From Sphingosinicella microcystinivorans (GTDB taxonomy: Bacteria; Pseudomonadota; Alphaproteobacteria; Sphingomonadales; Sphingomonadaceae), in contig NZ_CP116005.1 in assembly GCF_027941835.1 (NCBI RefSeq), positions 2,185,501-2,249,500 on the forward strand: DNA of 64,000 nucleotides, read 5' to 3'. The notes beneath the pieces were generated by a model that was not told the DNA's origin, did not search any database, and saw nothing but the letters and a program-made list of their open reading frames with translations. Each line of letters begins with the position of its first letter. The first letter of the stretch is position 1. Shown one piece after another: positions 26,248-35,884 of this stretch. Both the position numbers and the translations under genes were made by a program.

Positions 26248-28192
26248 GCTGAAGATGCATAGCCCCGACCTGAGCCAGGACAACATCGCGAAGATCCGCG
26301 ACCTGTTTCCCAGCTGCGTGACCGAGGCGCGCGACGAGGCTACGGGGACAGCACGTCTGGCGGTGGACTTCGATCAGCTGCGTCAGGAGTTGATCGATCA
26401 AATTGTTGAAGGGGCTCAGGAGCGATATCGGCTGGACTGGCCAGGGAAGCGGGAAGCCTTGGTGCTGGCGAATAGCCCAATCAATAAGGCGCTGCGTCCC
26501 GTGCGAGATGAAAGCCTTCAATTTGATTCGACAAATAATCTTTTCATTGAGGGCGACAACCTGGAAGTTCTGAAGCTTTTGCAGGAATCTTACCTTGGTA
26601 AGATTGATATAATATATATAGATCCTCCTTACAACACCGGTGGCGACCTTATTTATGATGATGACTTTTCTTGTTCATCGCGCGATTTCTTTATAAACAG
26701 CTCTCAAGTTGACAAAAGCGGTAACCCGCTTGTTGCAAATATGGAATCAAACGGCCGTTTTCATTCTGACTGGATGTCTATGGTCTATCCTCGACTAAAA
26801 ATTGCACGAAACCTCCTTTCGAGTTCAGGAGTGATTTTCATTAGCATCGGAGAGGATGAGGTTGATAACCTAAAGAAAATTTGCACCGAAATATTTGGTG
26901 ATGAAAATTTCGTCGCGCAAGTGACCCGCGTTGCCAAGAGGACTTCCGACAAGGGCACGCATTTTCGTCCCACGAAGGATTACATACTTACCTATGCTAG
27001 GAATATCGAAGAATTGCCTGAGTTTGGTATCCCAAAGGATCGGGATGAAAAAGATTATAAATACAAAGATGAGACAGGCCGAAAGTATAAAAAAAGCGGC
27101 GCCTCTCTTTATCAGCCCTCCCTAGATTCTCGCCCCAACCAGAGATATTATATCGAGGCTCCAGACGGTAGCCTTATAATCCCTCCTGGCAATGTTTTCC
27201 CATCTGCGAAATCGGATGGATCAAAGGTAAAGCCTCTCTCCAATGCCGATAAGGTGTGGAGATGGTCAGTGGACACGTATCTTAAGCAAAAACATCTTCT
27301 GATGTTCACAGAGGGTTCTGACAGAAACCCCCTACTCGATGAGAATGGAAATAGGTCAAAGTGGAATATATACCCAAAAGTATTTTTTGATGAGGATGCT
27401 GAGGCAACGCTTCATCCAGAAGATATTATATATGAATTTCCTAACTCACAGGGAACTAAGGAACTAAATGCTTTGTCAATCCCGTTCAGCTTTGCAAAAC
27501 CCGTCGGGCTTATACAATACCTTCTGAAGGTTACGCGCAAAACTGACGCACTCATTTTGGATTTCTTTGCTGGCTCTGCCACCACGGCTCATTCGGTCAT
27601 GCAGCAGAATGCTGAAGATGGTGGAAACAGAGCCTTCATCATGGTTCAGTGGCCTGAAGCCTGTGATGACAAATCTGAAGCTGCGCAGGCTGGATATATT
27701 ACCATCGCAGATCTAGCAAAAGAACGTATCCGTCGCGCAGGTAAGAAGATCGTCGACGGCGAATGCCATCCAGACTGGAACCGCGATGTCGGCTTCCGGG
27801 TTCTCAAGGTAGACACCTCAAACATGAAGGACGTCTACTACCGCCCCGACGAGCTGAAGCAGTCTGACCTGCTCGATATGGTCGACAATGTGAAGGAAGA
27901 CCGCACGTCCGAAGACCTGCTGTTCCAGGTACTGGTCGACTGGGGCGTGGACCTGACGCTGCCGATCCGACGCGAGACGGTCCAAGGCAAGACCATGTTC
28001 TTCGTTGACGACAACGCCCTGGTCGCCTGTTTTGATCGTGGCGTGACCGAGGAACTGGTGAAGGAGCTTGCGAGCCGTGAGCCTTTGCGCGCCGTCTTCC
28101 GCGACAATGGCTTTGTCTCGGACGCGGTGAAGATCAACGTCGAACAGATCTTCCGTCAGCTTTCGCCGTCAACCGACGTCAAAGCAATCTGA
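26240..28192 (+). CDS. mod: Type III restriction-modification DNA methyltransferase (Mod)
   Basis: 650 residues. Beta-class N6-adenine methyltransferase order: motif IV DPPYNTG at 128-134, target recognition region in between, SAM motif [14 protein letters not shown] at 441-453. Mod recognises an asymmetric site and methylates one strand, protecting it from Res. The central 1.2 kb (about 26500-27720, residues ~90-495) is strikingly AT-rich: hand-counted bases 26521-26640 are about 37% G+C, against about 65% just upstream. Both ends match the operon's composition. This points to a swapped core by recombination. It overlaps DUF4391 by 8 bases. Confidence 0.93.
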   Translation: MDKLKMHSPDLSQDNIAKIRDLFPSCVTEARDEATGTARLAVDFDQLRQELIDQIVEGAQERYRLDWPGKREALVLANSPINKALRPVRDESLQFDSTNNLFIEGDNLEVLKLLQESYLGKIDIIYIDPPYNTGGDLIYDDDFSCSSRDFFINSSQVDKSGNPLVANMESNGRFHSDWMSMVYPRLKIARNLLSSSGVIFISIGEDEVDNLKKICTEIFGDENFVAQVTRVAKRTSDKGTHFRPTKDYILTYARNIEELPEFGIPKDRDEKDYKYKDETGRKYKKSGASLYQPSLDSRPNQRYYIEAPDGSLIIPPGNVFPSAKSDGSKVKPLSNADKVWRWSVDTYLKQKHLLMFTEGSDRNPLLDENGNRSKWNIYPKVFFDEDAEATLHPEDIIYEFPNSQGTKELNALSIPFSFAKPVGLIQYLLKVTRKTDALILDFFAGSATTAHSVMQQNAEDGGNRAFIMVQWPEACDDKSEAAQAGYITIADLAKERIRRAGKKIVDGECHPDWNRDVGFRVLKVDTSNMKDVYYRPDELKQSDLLDMVDNVKEDRTSEDLLFQVLVDWGVDLTLPIRRETVQGKTMFFVDDNALVACFDRGVTEELVKELASREPLRAVFRDNGFVSDAVKINVEQIFRQLSPSTDVKAI

Positions 28193-28202
28193 GGCTGCAC
28201 CC

Positions 28203-31200
28203 ATGAAGCTGAAATTCAAGGTCCAGCCCTATCAGACCAATGCTGTTGAAGCGGTGGTGGATTGTTTCGCTGGTCAACCGAAGGTCGATGGTCTGACCTA
28301 CCGCATCGACCCTGGCCAGAAGGCACAGGCTGCCGCTTTCGAGGAAGGGTTCAAGAACGCCGATTTTGCGCTGAGCGAAGCCCAGATCCTCGAAAACATC
28401 CAGACGGTGCAACGCCGCCAAAACCTCCCCGTCGCGCAGCGGCTGGACGAGTTCATGGTGCTTGACCGGAACAATCAGCGCGTCGCCGCACCGGCGACCT
28501 ATCGCCGTGATGCTCTGGCCGCGACCCGCGTTCACCTCGATGTCGAGATGGAAACCGGCACCGGCAAGACCTATTGCTACATCAAGACCATTTTTGAGAT
28601 GAACAAGCGATACGGCTGGTCGAAGTTCATCATCATGGTGCCCTCGATCGCCATCCGTGAAGGCGTTTACAAATCCCTGCAGATCACGGCGGACCATTTC
28701 ACCGAAAGCTACGGCAAGAAGGCGCGGTTCTTTATCTACAACTCCAAGCGCCTGCATGAGTTGGAGAGCTTCTCGTCCGATGCCGGCATCAATGTCATGG
28801 TGATTAACATCCAGGCGTTTGCCGCGCGCGGCGCGGACAACCGCCGCATCTATGAAGAGTTGGACGACTTCCAGTCGCGCAAACCCATCGACGTCATCGC
28901 GTCCAACCGGCCGATCCTGATCTTGGACGAGCCTCAGAAGATGGAAGGCGCGGCAACGATGGAAGCGTTGCCGAAGTTCAAGCCGCTGATGATCTTGCGC
29001 TATTCGGCCACGCATAAAACCCAGCACAACCGCATCCATCGCCTTGATGCGCTGGATGCCTACGACCAGAAGCTGGTGAAAAAAATCGCCGTGCGCGGCA
29101 TCCAGACCCGCGGATTGGCCGGCACCAACGCCTACCTCTATCTCGAAGGGATCGACATCTCGAAGAAGGCCCCGGTAGCCAGGATAGAGATCGAGGTGAA
29201 GCTGAAGTCCGGCGAGATCAAACGCCAGATTCGGCGACTGGAATTCCGTGACGACTTGTTCGTGGAGTCAGGCGAGCTCGACCAGTATCGCGGGTTCACG
29301 ATCAGCCAGATTGATTACAACACCGACACGGTCGAGTTCACCAACGGCATCGTGCTGAATGCAGGCGAAGCCAACGGCGATGTGTCTGAGCGCGACATCC
29401 GTCGCATCCAGATCCGCGAGACGATCAAGGCGCATTTCGACAAGGAAAAGCAGCTATTTGCACAGGGCATCAAGGTCCTGTCGCTGTTCTTCATCGACGA
29501 AGTGGTTAAGTACCGGGACTACGACCAGGCCGATGAGAAGGGCGAATATGCCCGGGTCTTCGAGGAAGAGTACGAATTACTGAAGGCCGAGTATCTGGCG
29601 GAGCTCGCCATCGATAACGAGGCGTATCGGAAGTACCTTGCTGGCATAGACCGGGCCAAGACCCACAATGGCTATTTCGCGATCGACAAGAAGACGAACC
29701 GTCTGAAGGATCCATCCGTTGGGGCCCGCTCGGTCGATTCCGACGACGTGGACGCCTACGACCTGATTCTGAAGGACAAAGAGCGCCTACTTTCCTTCGC
29801 CGAACCCACCCGGTTCATTTTCTCGCACTCGGCGCTGCGCGAAGGGTGGGACAACCCGAACGTCTTCGTCATGTGCATGCTGAAGCATAGCGACAACACC
29901 ATTTCGCGCCGTCAGGAGGTGGGTCGAGGACTACGGCTTAGCGTCGACCAGCACGGCGACCGCATGGATCACCCGGCGGTGGTGCACGATATCAACGTGC
30001 TGACCGTGGTCGCGAGCGAGAGCTACAAGGACTTCGTGACAGGCCTTCAGAGGGAAATTGCAGAGACCCTCTCTTCGCGTCCCCGTCAGGCAACTGAAGC
30101 CTATTTCACCGGCAAGACGATCACCACCGAGCAAGGCCCAGTTGAGGTGACCGGTTCGATGGCGAAGCAAATCTACCGCTATCTGGTGAAAAACGACTAC
30201 ACCGACGACGCGGATCAGATTGCAGGCTCCTACCACGAAGCAAAAGCCTCCGGTGCCCTGGCGGAATTGCCCGATGAGCTAAAACCCTATGCGGACCAGG
30301 TGTTCCAGCTGATCGACAGCGTGTTCAGCGACGCGCAGTTGCCCAAGGTGGGTGATGGCCGCAAGCCCAAGACCAATCCGCTCAATGCGAACTTCGATAA
30401 GAAGGAGTTCCAGGAATTGTGGACGCGGATCAATCGCAAGGCGGTGTACCGTGTCGAGTTCGATTCTTCGGAACTGGTCAGGAAGTGCGTCAGTGCGCTG
30501 AACAGCCAACTGCGCGTTACGCCGCTGCAATACACGATTCAGGAAGGCAGACAGAACGACGGCCTGACCGACGACCAGCTCCGCACCGGCGATGGCTTTA
30601 CGGTTACGACCACAACTACCGAACAGGGAGGCTCTATCCATTCACTGGTGAAATATGACCTTGTCGGAAAGGTTGCCGAAAGCGCGCAGCTGACTCGAGA
30701 TACGGCTGCAACTATCCTTGGCCAGATCGAGCATGCAGTATTCGGGCAGTTCAAGATGAACCCTGAACACTTCATTTCCGAGGCCTCGCGGATCATCGCC
30801 GAGCAGAAGGCTGCGATGGTCATCGAGCGCTTGGCCTACGACGAAGTCGAGGAGCGTTACGACGTCGACATTTTCACTGCCAACCAGACCGGGCAGGACT
30901 TCTCTCGCGCCTCGGCGAAGCTCAAGAACCATGTCTATGACTACGCAATCACGGATTCGGATGTCGAAAGAGAATTCGTCAAAGAGCTGGACACGAGCAG
31001 CGAGGTCGTCGTGTACGCCAAGCTGCCGCGGGGCTTCCTGATCCCGACCCCTGTCGGGGATTACAACCCGGACTGGGCGATATCGTTCAAGGCTGGCAGC
31101 GTGCGGCACATCTATTTCGTGGCCGAAACCAAAGGCACGATGTCCTCGATGAAGCTGAGAGAGATCGAGAGGACGAAAATCGAGTGTGCCCGGAAATTCT

Positions 31201-31295
31201 TTGATGAAATCAGCGAACAGATCACCGAGGACCGCGTCAAATACGATGTGGTCACGGATTATGGAAAGCTGATGGAGATCGTTGGCGTAAATTGA
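28203..31295 (+). CDS. res: Type III restriction endonuclease subunit (Res)
   Basis: 1030 residues. Superfamily 2 helicase domain: Walker A METGTGKT at about 116-123, Walker B DEPQ near 241-244 (the form typical of Res), SATH near 264, and the second lobe with [15 protein letters not shown] and [12 protein letters not shown]-terminal PD-(D/E)XK nuclease: [11 protein letters not shown] near 952 and FVAETKG near 973. With Mod it would translocate and cleave unmethylated DNA (established for EcoP1I/EcoP15I). The ATG at 28203 is 10 bases after the Mod stop. It is the last gene of the operon and faces the prophage holin. Confidence 0.93.
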   Translation: MKLKFKVQPYQTNAVEAVVDCFAGQPKVDGLTYRIDPGQKAQAAAFEEGFKNADFALSEAQILENIQTVQRRQNLPVAQRLDEFMVLDRNNQRVAAPATYRRDALAATRVHLDVEMETGTGKTYCYIKTIFEMNKRYGWSKFIIMVPSIAIREGVYKSLQITADHFTESYGKKARFFIYNSKRLHELESFSSDAGINVMVINIQAFAARGADNRRIYEELDDFQSRKPIDVIASNRPILILDEPQKMEGAATMEALPKFKPLMILRYSATHKTQHNRIHRLDALDAYDQKLVKKIAVRGIQTRGLAGTNAYLYLEGIDISKKAPVARIEIEVKLKSGEIKRQIRRLEFRDDLFVESGELDQYRGFTISQIDYNTDTVEFTNGIVLNAGEANGDVSERDIRRIQIRETIKAHFDKEKQLFAQGIKVLSLFFIDEVVKYRDYDQADEKGEYARVFEEEYELLKAEYLAELAIDNEAYRKYLAGIDRAKTHNGYFAIDKKTNRLKDPSVGARSVDSDDVDAYDLILKDKERLLSFAEPTRFIFSHSALREGWDNPNVFVMCMLKHSDNTISRRQEVGRGLRLSVDQHGDRMDHPAVVHDINVLTVVASESYKDFVTGLQREIAETLSSRPRQATEAYFTGKTITTEQGPVEVTGSMAKQIYRYLVKNDYTDDADQIAGSYHEAKASGALAELPDELKPYADQVFQLIDSVFSDAQLPKVGDGRKPKTNPLNANFDKKEFQELWTRINRKAVYRVEFDSSELVRKCVSALNSQLRVTPLQYTIQEGRQNDGLTDDQLRTGDGFTVTTTTTEQGGSIHSLVKYDLVGKVAESAQLTRDTAATILGQIEHAVFGQFKMNPEHFISEASRIIAEQKAAMVIERLAYDEVEERYDVDIFTANQTGQDFSRASAKLKNHVYDYAITDSDVEREFVKELDTSSEVVVYAKLPRGFLIPTPVGDYNPDWAISFKAGSVRHIYFVAETKGTMSSMKLREIERTKIECARKFFDEISEQITEDRVKYDVVTDYGKLMEIVGVN

Positions 31296-31301
31296 GCCGA
31301 G

Positions 31302-31334
31302 GGATCTGGCGACGAACATATCGCCGCCAGATCC
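31302..31334. terminator. Hairpin between res and the prophage
   Basis: Perfect 10-base stem GGATCTGGCG (31302-31311) with CGCCAGATCC (31325-31334) and a 13-base loop, 6 bases after the res stop and just beyond the convergent holin stop. It fits a bidirectional terminator, although no U-run follows. It also marks the island/prophage boundary. Confidence 0.6.
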
Positions 31335-31338
31335 ACGT

Positions 31339-31533
31339 TCAGCCGATCCGCGCCTTCGCGGTCTTCCGGAACACCACGCTGCCGATACCGGTCAGCGCGA
31401 GTACGACGGTCAGGACGTCCGCCTGAGTCAGCCCTTCGGGCAGGATACCAAGCGCTGCGGCGACGCCCCACAGGCTGCCGATGACGCCGGTCCAGATGGC
31501 CTTGGACGCCCACCAGGGTTTCAGATCTTCCAT
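31339..31533 (-). CDS. Small holin-like membrane protein
   Basis: 64 residues with two membrane segments (AIWTGVIGSLWGVAAALGIL and VLTVVLALTGIGSVVF) separated by a short turn and a positively charged tail (RKTAKARIG), the plan of a class II holin. The ATG at 31533 has a GGAG site. It lies downstream of the endolysin gene, the usual lysis pairing, although a terminator separates them. Holin is inferred from topology and position. Confidence 0.65.
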   Translation of the reverse strand: MEDLKPWWASKAIWTGVIGSLWGVAAALGILPEGLTQADVLTVVLALTGIGSVVFRKTAKARIG

Positions 31534-31546
31534 GTCGTTTCTCCAC

Positions 31547-31571
31547 AAAAAAGCCCGCAGGGATTGCGGGC
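31547..31571 (-). terminator. Rho-independent terminator after the endolysin gene
   Basis: Minus strand: GCCCGCA-ATCCC-TGCGGGC followed by six T. Seven-base GC-rich stem plus T-run, 28 bases after the endolysin stop; it would end most late transcripts and lower expression of the holin gene beyond. Confidence 0.85.
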
Positions 31572-31598
31572 GGACGGGTTGGTGATGATGTCGGCCGA

Positions 31599-32135
31599 TC
31601 AGGCCTCGTTGGTCGACAGCACGCCGTTGGCCGCGAGCTGGACCGGCTTCGCGCTTGCAGGCGCCTTGCGATAGGCCGGTCGGCGAATGGCGATGCAGCG
31701 GTCCCGGGCGATCCGGGTGATGGTCACGCCGTCAGACTGGTTGCCGCCTAGGACATGGAACGCGCCATAATCCTCGCCAACATAGAGCCCGACATGGCCG
31801 GATCCCTGCGCGCGGCGGAACACCAGGATGTCGCCAAGTTGGGCCTGATCAGCGAGTTTCCCGAACTTCGCCCAGTTGCGCGCCCAGAGCGGGCCTTCCA
31901 CGACCGGCTTGCCGGCGCGCTTGGCGACCACGGCCATGAACAGCCCACACCACGGAATGCTATCGTCATTGTAGACCTTGGCGAGGCCAGTCTCCTTTGC
32001 CCAGCCGAGGATCACGGGATTGTCGGCGGGCCCGGCAACCTCGAAGGTACCGTAGAGCTTGCGGGCCTCCTCCAGCATCCTGGGCAGCGGACGCATGTCG
32101 TCGATCCAGCCGTAGGCCGGTGGCAGCGGTTTCAT
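31599..32135 (-). CDS. Phage endolysin-like peptidase (TIGR02594 type, NlpC/P60-CHAP fold)
   Basis: 178 residues. Catalytic cysteine candidate C63 in SIPWCGLFMAVVA and histidine H114 in GSGHVGLYVGED, with a following GGNQSDGVTI block: the order of papain-like cell-wall peptidases of the TIGR02594 family common in alphaproteobacterial phages. The ATG at 32135 follows GGGAGAC. No signal peptide, so export would rely on the holin. Likely cleaves peptidoglycan cross-links. Confidence 0.82.
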   Translation of the reverse strand: MKPLPPAYGWIDDMRPLPRMLEEARKLYGTFEVAGPADNPVILGWAKETGLAKVYNDDSIPWCGLFMAVVAKRAGKPVVEGPLWARNWAKFGKLADQAQLGDILVFRRAQGSGHVGLYVGEDYGAFHVLGGNQSDGVTITRIARDRCIAIRRPAYRKAPASAKPVQLAANGVLSTNEA

Positions 32136-32152
32136 GGATGTCTCCCGGGAAG

Positions 32153-32377
32153 TTAGCGGCCGGACAGGCCTTTGACGGTAGCGTAGAGGACGGCGAGCGC
32201 CGTCGCGAAGGTCGACAGCCACTTGACGAACCGGACCATGCCGGTCGCGGTGTTCCAGGCCTCGAGCAGGTCCTTCAGCTCCTTGCGGACGGCTTTCAGG
32301 TCCTCCTGCATGGCCTCGAGATCAGCCCGGATCAGAGCAATCTCGACGGCGGAATCGCGATCAGGAATGTCTGCCAT
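32153..32377 (-). CDS. Small coiled-coil membrane protein of the lysis region
   Basis: 74 residues: a charged amphipathic helix (ALIRADLEAMQEDLKAVRKELKDLLEAW) followed by one membrane span (FATALAVLYATVKGL). Start overlaps the upstream stop at 32377 by one base. Position between tail-tip genes and endolysin and its N-in coil/TM layout suggest a holin or spanin-like role; the family is not recognised. Confidence 0.6.
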   Translation of the reverse strand: MADIPDRDSAVEIALIRADLEAMQEDLKAVRKELKDLLEAWNTATGMVRFVKWLSTFATALAVLYATVKGLSGR

Positions 32378-32958
32378 CAGCGCAGCCCCCCGATGATGGC
32401 GATGTCGCCCGGGGCCGCATCGAGGGCGTGCCCGGCCGGCAAGTCGAAGTCTGTCTGCTTCTGCCGCACACCTGTGGCGTAGTGGGAAAACAGCGCATCA
32501 CGCTCAAGCACGGCCGGCCCGATCAGCACCGCGAAGTGGTACTGCACGCCGGGCGTCCGCCGGAACTTCTGCACCACGCAGCACAGCGTGAAATCATCAT
32601 GGAAGGTCCGGATAAATTCGCCGGCCGGCAGATAACCGCCGCCATTCTCGACATTGTGGCATCCGGGCGTCCACGCTTGCGTGATCGGCCCATCGGGACC
32701 TTCGAACACATAATCGGCCCACCCGTTGATGGCGACTGAGACATGCTCGCACAGGGTCCATTCGACACCGGCATCGACCATTTCCGCGATGGTGGGATTG
32801 AGCTTTGGCGGCACGAACTCGAGCATCGGCCACAGCCGCCAGGAGTTCGCCGCCCGGCGGAAGGTGAAGTCGTTTTTGAACACCCCGTAGTTCACCTCGA
32901 AGTCGTCGTTGATGGCGATCACCTCGTCGGTGACCGTGGGTCGGTGATCTGCCTGCAT
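32377..32958 (-). CDS. Phage protein of unknown function (tail/lysis junction)
   Basis: 193 residues, no signal peptide or membrane span. Aromatic-rich with three cysteines in CEHVSVA, GCHNVENGGG and LCCVVQKF. The N-terminal part (VIAINDDFEVNYGVF) and the LPAGEFIRTFHDDF block give no family I can name. The gene is transcribed with the fibre genes and shares a one-base overlap with the next gene. Possibly a minor tail or fibre-associated protein. Confidence 0.6.
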   Translation of the reverse strand: MQADHRPTVTDEVIAINDDFEVNYGVFKNDFTFRRAANSWRLWPMLEFVPPKLNPTIAEMVDAGVEWTLCEHVSVAINGWADYVFEGPDGPITQAWTPGCHNVENGGGYLPAGEFIRTFHDDFTLCCVVQKFRRTPGVQYHFAVLIGPAVLERDALFSHYATGVRQKQTDFDLPAGHALDAAPGDIAIIGGLR

Positions 32959-32970
32959 GATGTTTTCCCC

Positions 32971-33876
32971 TCAGCTGACCGTGACCGTCACAACCTCACG
33001 CAGCGTATGCGTGCCGGACTGTCCGCCCGAGGTGACGATCGCGGCGCCGCCGGACGTGGCGGCGAGATTGAAGGCGTTGGTGATGGCGTTGATGACGTAA
33101 TAGGTGGTGTTGACGGCCAAGCCGGACGGCAACACCCCGCTGGTGATGAGCTGCACCCGGGTGCCATTGGCGAGCCCGTGACCGGTCGCCGTCACCACGG
33201 CCGGATTGGCGATGCTGATCGTCGCGGTGCGCGGCAACATGGCGCCGAACACATTGCCCGAGAGCGCTCCGCTGGCCTCATAGGCGGTGATGGGCCCCTT
33301 GTAGCCATAGCGGGTGCCCGAGCCTGAACCGGTGAACGAGAGCATGCTGCCGCCCGGGCTCGCGGTAATCCTGAACGCATTGGCGCTGACCACCGTTTGC
33401 ACGAAGTAGATGGTGTTCGTCGTGATTCCGCTCGGCATGCCGCCGGTGCAGTAGAACTGGACCGCATCGCCGACGACCAGACCATGCGCGGTCCAGTTGA
33501 TGTTGTTGGTCGGCGACGGGCTGAACGTGATCCCGGTGATTATGGTTCCCCAGCTGAGCGCCCCCGGGCTGAGAACAAAGATCGTGCCGTTGATCCGCAA
33601 GACCGTCGGAACGGGGCTCGCGCCATAGCCCTCGAGACCGACCCACGTGCGCGAGACCGCGCCATAATAGTCGTAGCTGTGCATGATCGTCCGCAGGGTT
33701 CGGCCCCGCCAGGTGGCTGGCGTGAAGTTCCCACTGAGTATCGCAAAGCTGCCGCTGTCGGCGCCATATTGCTCGCCCGCGCTGTATTTATCGGCCCAGC
33801 TATAATAGCCCATCGGCAGGGAAATCTGCTGACCGCCGCTGCCGGCCCCCAGCAGCGTCATGAGCACGCCCGCCAT
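32971..33876 (-). CDS. Tail tip/fibre protein with two tandem beta modules
   Basis: 301 residues. Two related ~65-residue modules, at about 124-188 and 226-291, each running AHGL/GHGL...VGDAVQF or NGTRVQL...MPSGI or LPSGL...TTNTIYF or VNTTYYV...NAFRIT or NAFNLA...GGS/GGA. This repeated all-beta unit is common in phage adhesins and surface-binding proteins. Starts within the stop of the preceding fibre gene (ATGA). Probably part of the host-recognition tip. Confidence 0.7.
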   Translation of the reverse strand: MAGVLMTLLGAGSGGQQISLPMGYYSWADKYSAGEQYGADSGSFAILSGNFTPATWRGRTLRTIMHSYDYYGAVSRTWVGLEGYGASPVPTVLRINGTIFVLSPGALSWGTIITGITFSPSPTNNINWTAHGLVVGDAVQFYCTGGMPSGITTNTIYFVQTVVSANAFRITASPGGSMLSFTGSGSGTRYGYKGPITAYEASGALSGNVFGAMLPRTATISIANPAVVTATGHGLANGTRVQLITSGVLPSGLAVNTTYYVINAITNAFNLAATSGGAAIVTSGGQSGTHTLREVVTVTVS

Positions 33877-34976
33877 CAGCTGAGCCCCGCCCCCGTGATC
33901 ACCCAGGTGGTGGCCGCGACCTTGACCAGCGTTGCGAGGCCATAGCCGTCGAGCGTGCGGGCGCCGGTATTGGCGGTACCGGCCTGGCGCAGCGTATCGG
34001 TGGTGATTGTGATGCTCTGCGAAGAGGCACCAGCATTGTAGAGGACGATGGTCGCGCCGATCGGGAACGCCACCGCGCCATTGGCCGGGATGACAATGCC
34101 GCCGGTGGTGATGCTGATATGCTTGCCGATATCGGTCAGTGCCAGCGTGTAGCCCGCAGTCTTGCTGTTCTGCGGCACGCCGCGGAATCCCACGCTGCCG
34201 GTGGCGATGGTGCCACTGTCGCTGACGGTCGAGGCGGCATTGAGGGCGCCGCCGTTAATCGCCGGGCTGGTCAGCGTCTTGCCCGAGAGCGTCTGGCTGT
34301 CGGTGGTGCCGACCACAACACCAGCGGGCACGGTCTTGCCCGACCAGGAGGTCAGCGCGGCATTATAGGCCTGGACGTTGGTGCCGATGACAAGACCGAG
34401 ACTGGTGCGGGCCGCCGCAGCCGTCGTTGCACCCGTGCCGCCATTGGCGACAGATACCGTTCCGGCGAGCTTGGCGGCCGACAGCGACGTCAGCCAGGCG
34501 GGATCGGCGTAGCTGCCGGTCGCCAGCAGCGCATTGGTGCCCTGCGACGGGGCGGCAAGTCCGACGGTCCAGGCTGCGATCGTGCCGCTGCCGGCAGTCA
34601 TGCCGACATTGACGACCAGCGCGCCGGTGCCGCTGGTATAGGCGGTGATCTGGCCGTGCATCCAGTTGGCGGGCGTGGCCGTGCTGGTAATCGTCACCCA
34701 CTGGCCGACCACCAGGGCCTTGCCCGTCTGGATCGTCAGCGACTTCGAGCCGGTGCCGACGGCAAGACTGGTCGTGCTGGTCGCACTGGTGCCCGGCGCA
34801 TTGACCGCGGTTGCAGCGCTGGTTGCGGCGTTCGCCGCGTAGCCATTGGCCTCGCTCGCCAGGGCATTGGCCTGGGTGACGAAGGTCGGCAGCGCGCTCA
34901 GGAAGGATTCTGCGCGCGTGTTGAAGTTCGCCGCATCCGTCCGGGACGGCGGCGTCGGCAAAGCTGTGATCGGCAT
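33876..34976 (-). CDS. Tail fibre-like protein
   Basis: 366 residues, rich in Ala, Thr, Gly and Ser with few charges. N-terminal helix (residues 1-55, ESFLSALPTFVTQANALASEANGYAANAA) is the usual fibre attachment coil. The fibre-repeat signature SVANGGTGATTAAAARTSLGL at about 176-196 and repeats such as TLSGKTLTSPAINGG are typical of side tail fibres. C-terminus is a beta domain (ITTGGIVIPANGAVAFPIGATIVLYN). Likely receptor-binding; expect strain-level variability. Confidence 0.82.
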   Translation of the reverse strand: MPITALPTPPSRTDAANFNTRAESFLSALPTFVTQANALASEANGYAANAATSAATAVNAPGTSATSTTSLAVGTGSKSLTIQTGKALVVGQWVTITSTATPANWMHGQITAYTSGTGALVVNVGMTAGSGTIAAWTVGLAAPSQGTNALLATGSYADPAWLTSLSAAKLAGTVSVANGGTGATTAAAARTSLGLVIGTNVQAYNAALTSWSGKTVPAGVVVGTTDSQTLSGKTLTSPAINGGALNAASTVSDSGTIATGSVGFRGVPQNSKTAGYTLALTDIGKHISITTGGIVIPANGAVAFPIGATIVLYNAGASSQSITITTDTLRQAGTANTGARTLDGYGLATLVKVAATTWVITGAGLS

Positions 34977-34990
34977 GAAATGCTCCGATT

Positions 34991-35884
34991 TTAGGTCAGG
35001 CCCTCAATCGTGAGGCTGCAATAGCTGACGGTGGGATAAGCAAGGTCGATCGAGAACTCCTTGTAGAAGCCGAAGACGGTCAGGCTTTCGAAGGTCTCGG
35101 ACCCGATCCACAGGACCGGGGTGGCGCGCAACGCCGCAAGGTTGCGCAGGACATCATCGACGGCATCGGTCTGCATGACGACCCGGGCGGTCATGCGCTT
35201 GGCAAAAGCACGCTGGACCACCGAATTGACGCCGAACTGGTCGGTCTCCTTGCGGGAATAATCGATGATGCCGATGTCGGCGCCGTGCTCGGTCTCGCCG
35301 ATCGCAAACTGCCGCCCGGCGATCAGCGTGCCGCAGGCGAGCGTATCGCCCGGATCGTCGCGGGTCATGGTGACCGTGACCTCGCTGCCGTCATAGACCG
35401 GCACGTCGAGGAACAGCAGGCTGGAACGCCGGCCGATCGTCTCGAAGAACCAGGAGAACCAGTTGTCGATGGCCTTGCCGCCGAGGTTGAAGCTCTGGGT
35501 GCGGGTGTAGCGGGTGATGCCACCGGCGGTCAGCGTGACGGTCGCGCTTTCGGCATCGGTGTCGATCAGCGCGAGGGCATCGATCGGCCCGGTGGCAAGC
35601 ACAACCGACAGCGATCCCGTGCGGGTGGCAACGGTGCCGACGCGGTCGTCGAACATGGCCCAGCGGTTGGTGGGTCCCAGATCGAGCCATTTGGTCGGAT
35701 CGCTGGCCGGATTGACCCCGGTGGACGCGGCCAGCGCCTCATAGCGCCGGTGGGTTGCAGCAAGGATCACCCGGTTGCCGGTCCCATAGGCGGTACCGGC
35801 ATTCCAGGCGGGATGGTCGGTCTCGGCGATACTGCTGCTCACCAACATGGCATCACTGATGGTGAGCGGGCGGATCAGTTTCAT
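34991..35884 (-). CDS. Phage tail (baseplate/tip) structural protein
   Basis: 297 residues. Begins MKLIRPLTISDAMLVSSSIAETDHPAWNAGTAYGTGNRVI, a motif frequent in phage tail-tip proteins (carbohydrate-binding-like NAGTAYGTGNRV box), followed by a beta-rich body. The ATG lies in an ATGA overlap with the tape measure stop. Order after tape measure suggests a distal tail or hub component; the exact role is not readable. Confidence 0.68.
   Translation of the reverse strand: MKLIRPLTISDAMLVSSSIAETDHPAWNAGTAYGTGNRVILAATHRRYEALAASTGVNPASDPTKWLDLGPTNRWAMFDDRVGTVATRTGSLSVVLATGPIDALALIDTDAESATVTLTAGGITRYTRTQSFNLGGKAIDNWFSWFFETIGRRSSLLFLDVPVYDGSEVTVTMTRDDPGDTLACGTLIAGRQFAIGETEHGADIGIIDYSRKETDQFGVNSVVQRAFAKRMTARVVMQTDAVDDVLRNLAALRATPVLWIGSETFESLTVFGFYKEFSIDLAYPTVSYCSLTIEGLT

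Noticed and set aside
21079-31338. tRNA gene as attachment site for the island
   Set aside because: I looked for cloverleaf-like sequence near the integrase and the right border and recognised none.
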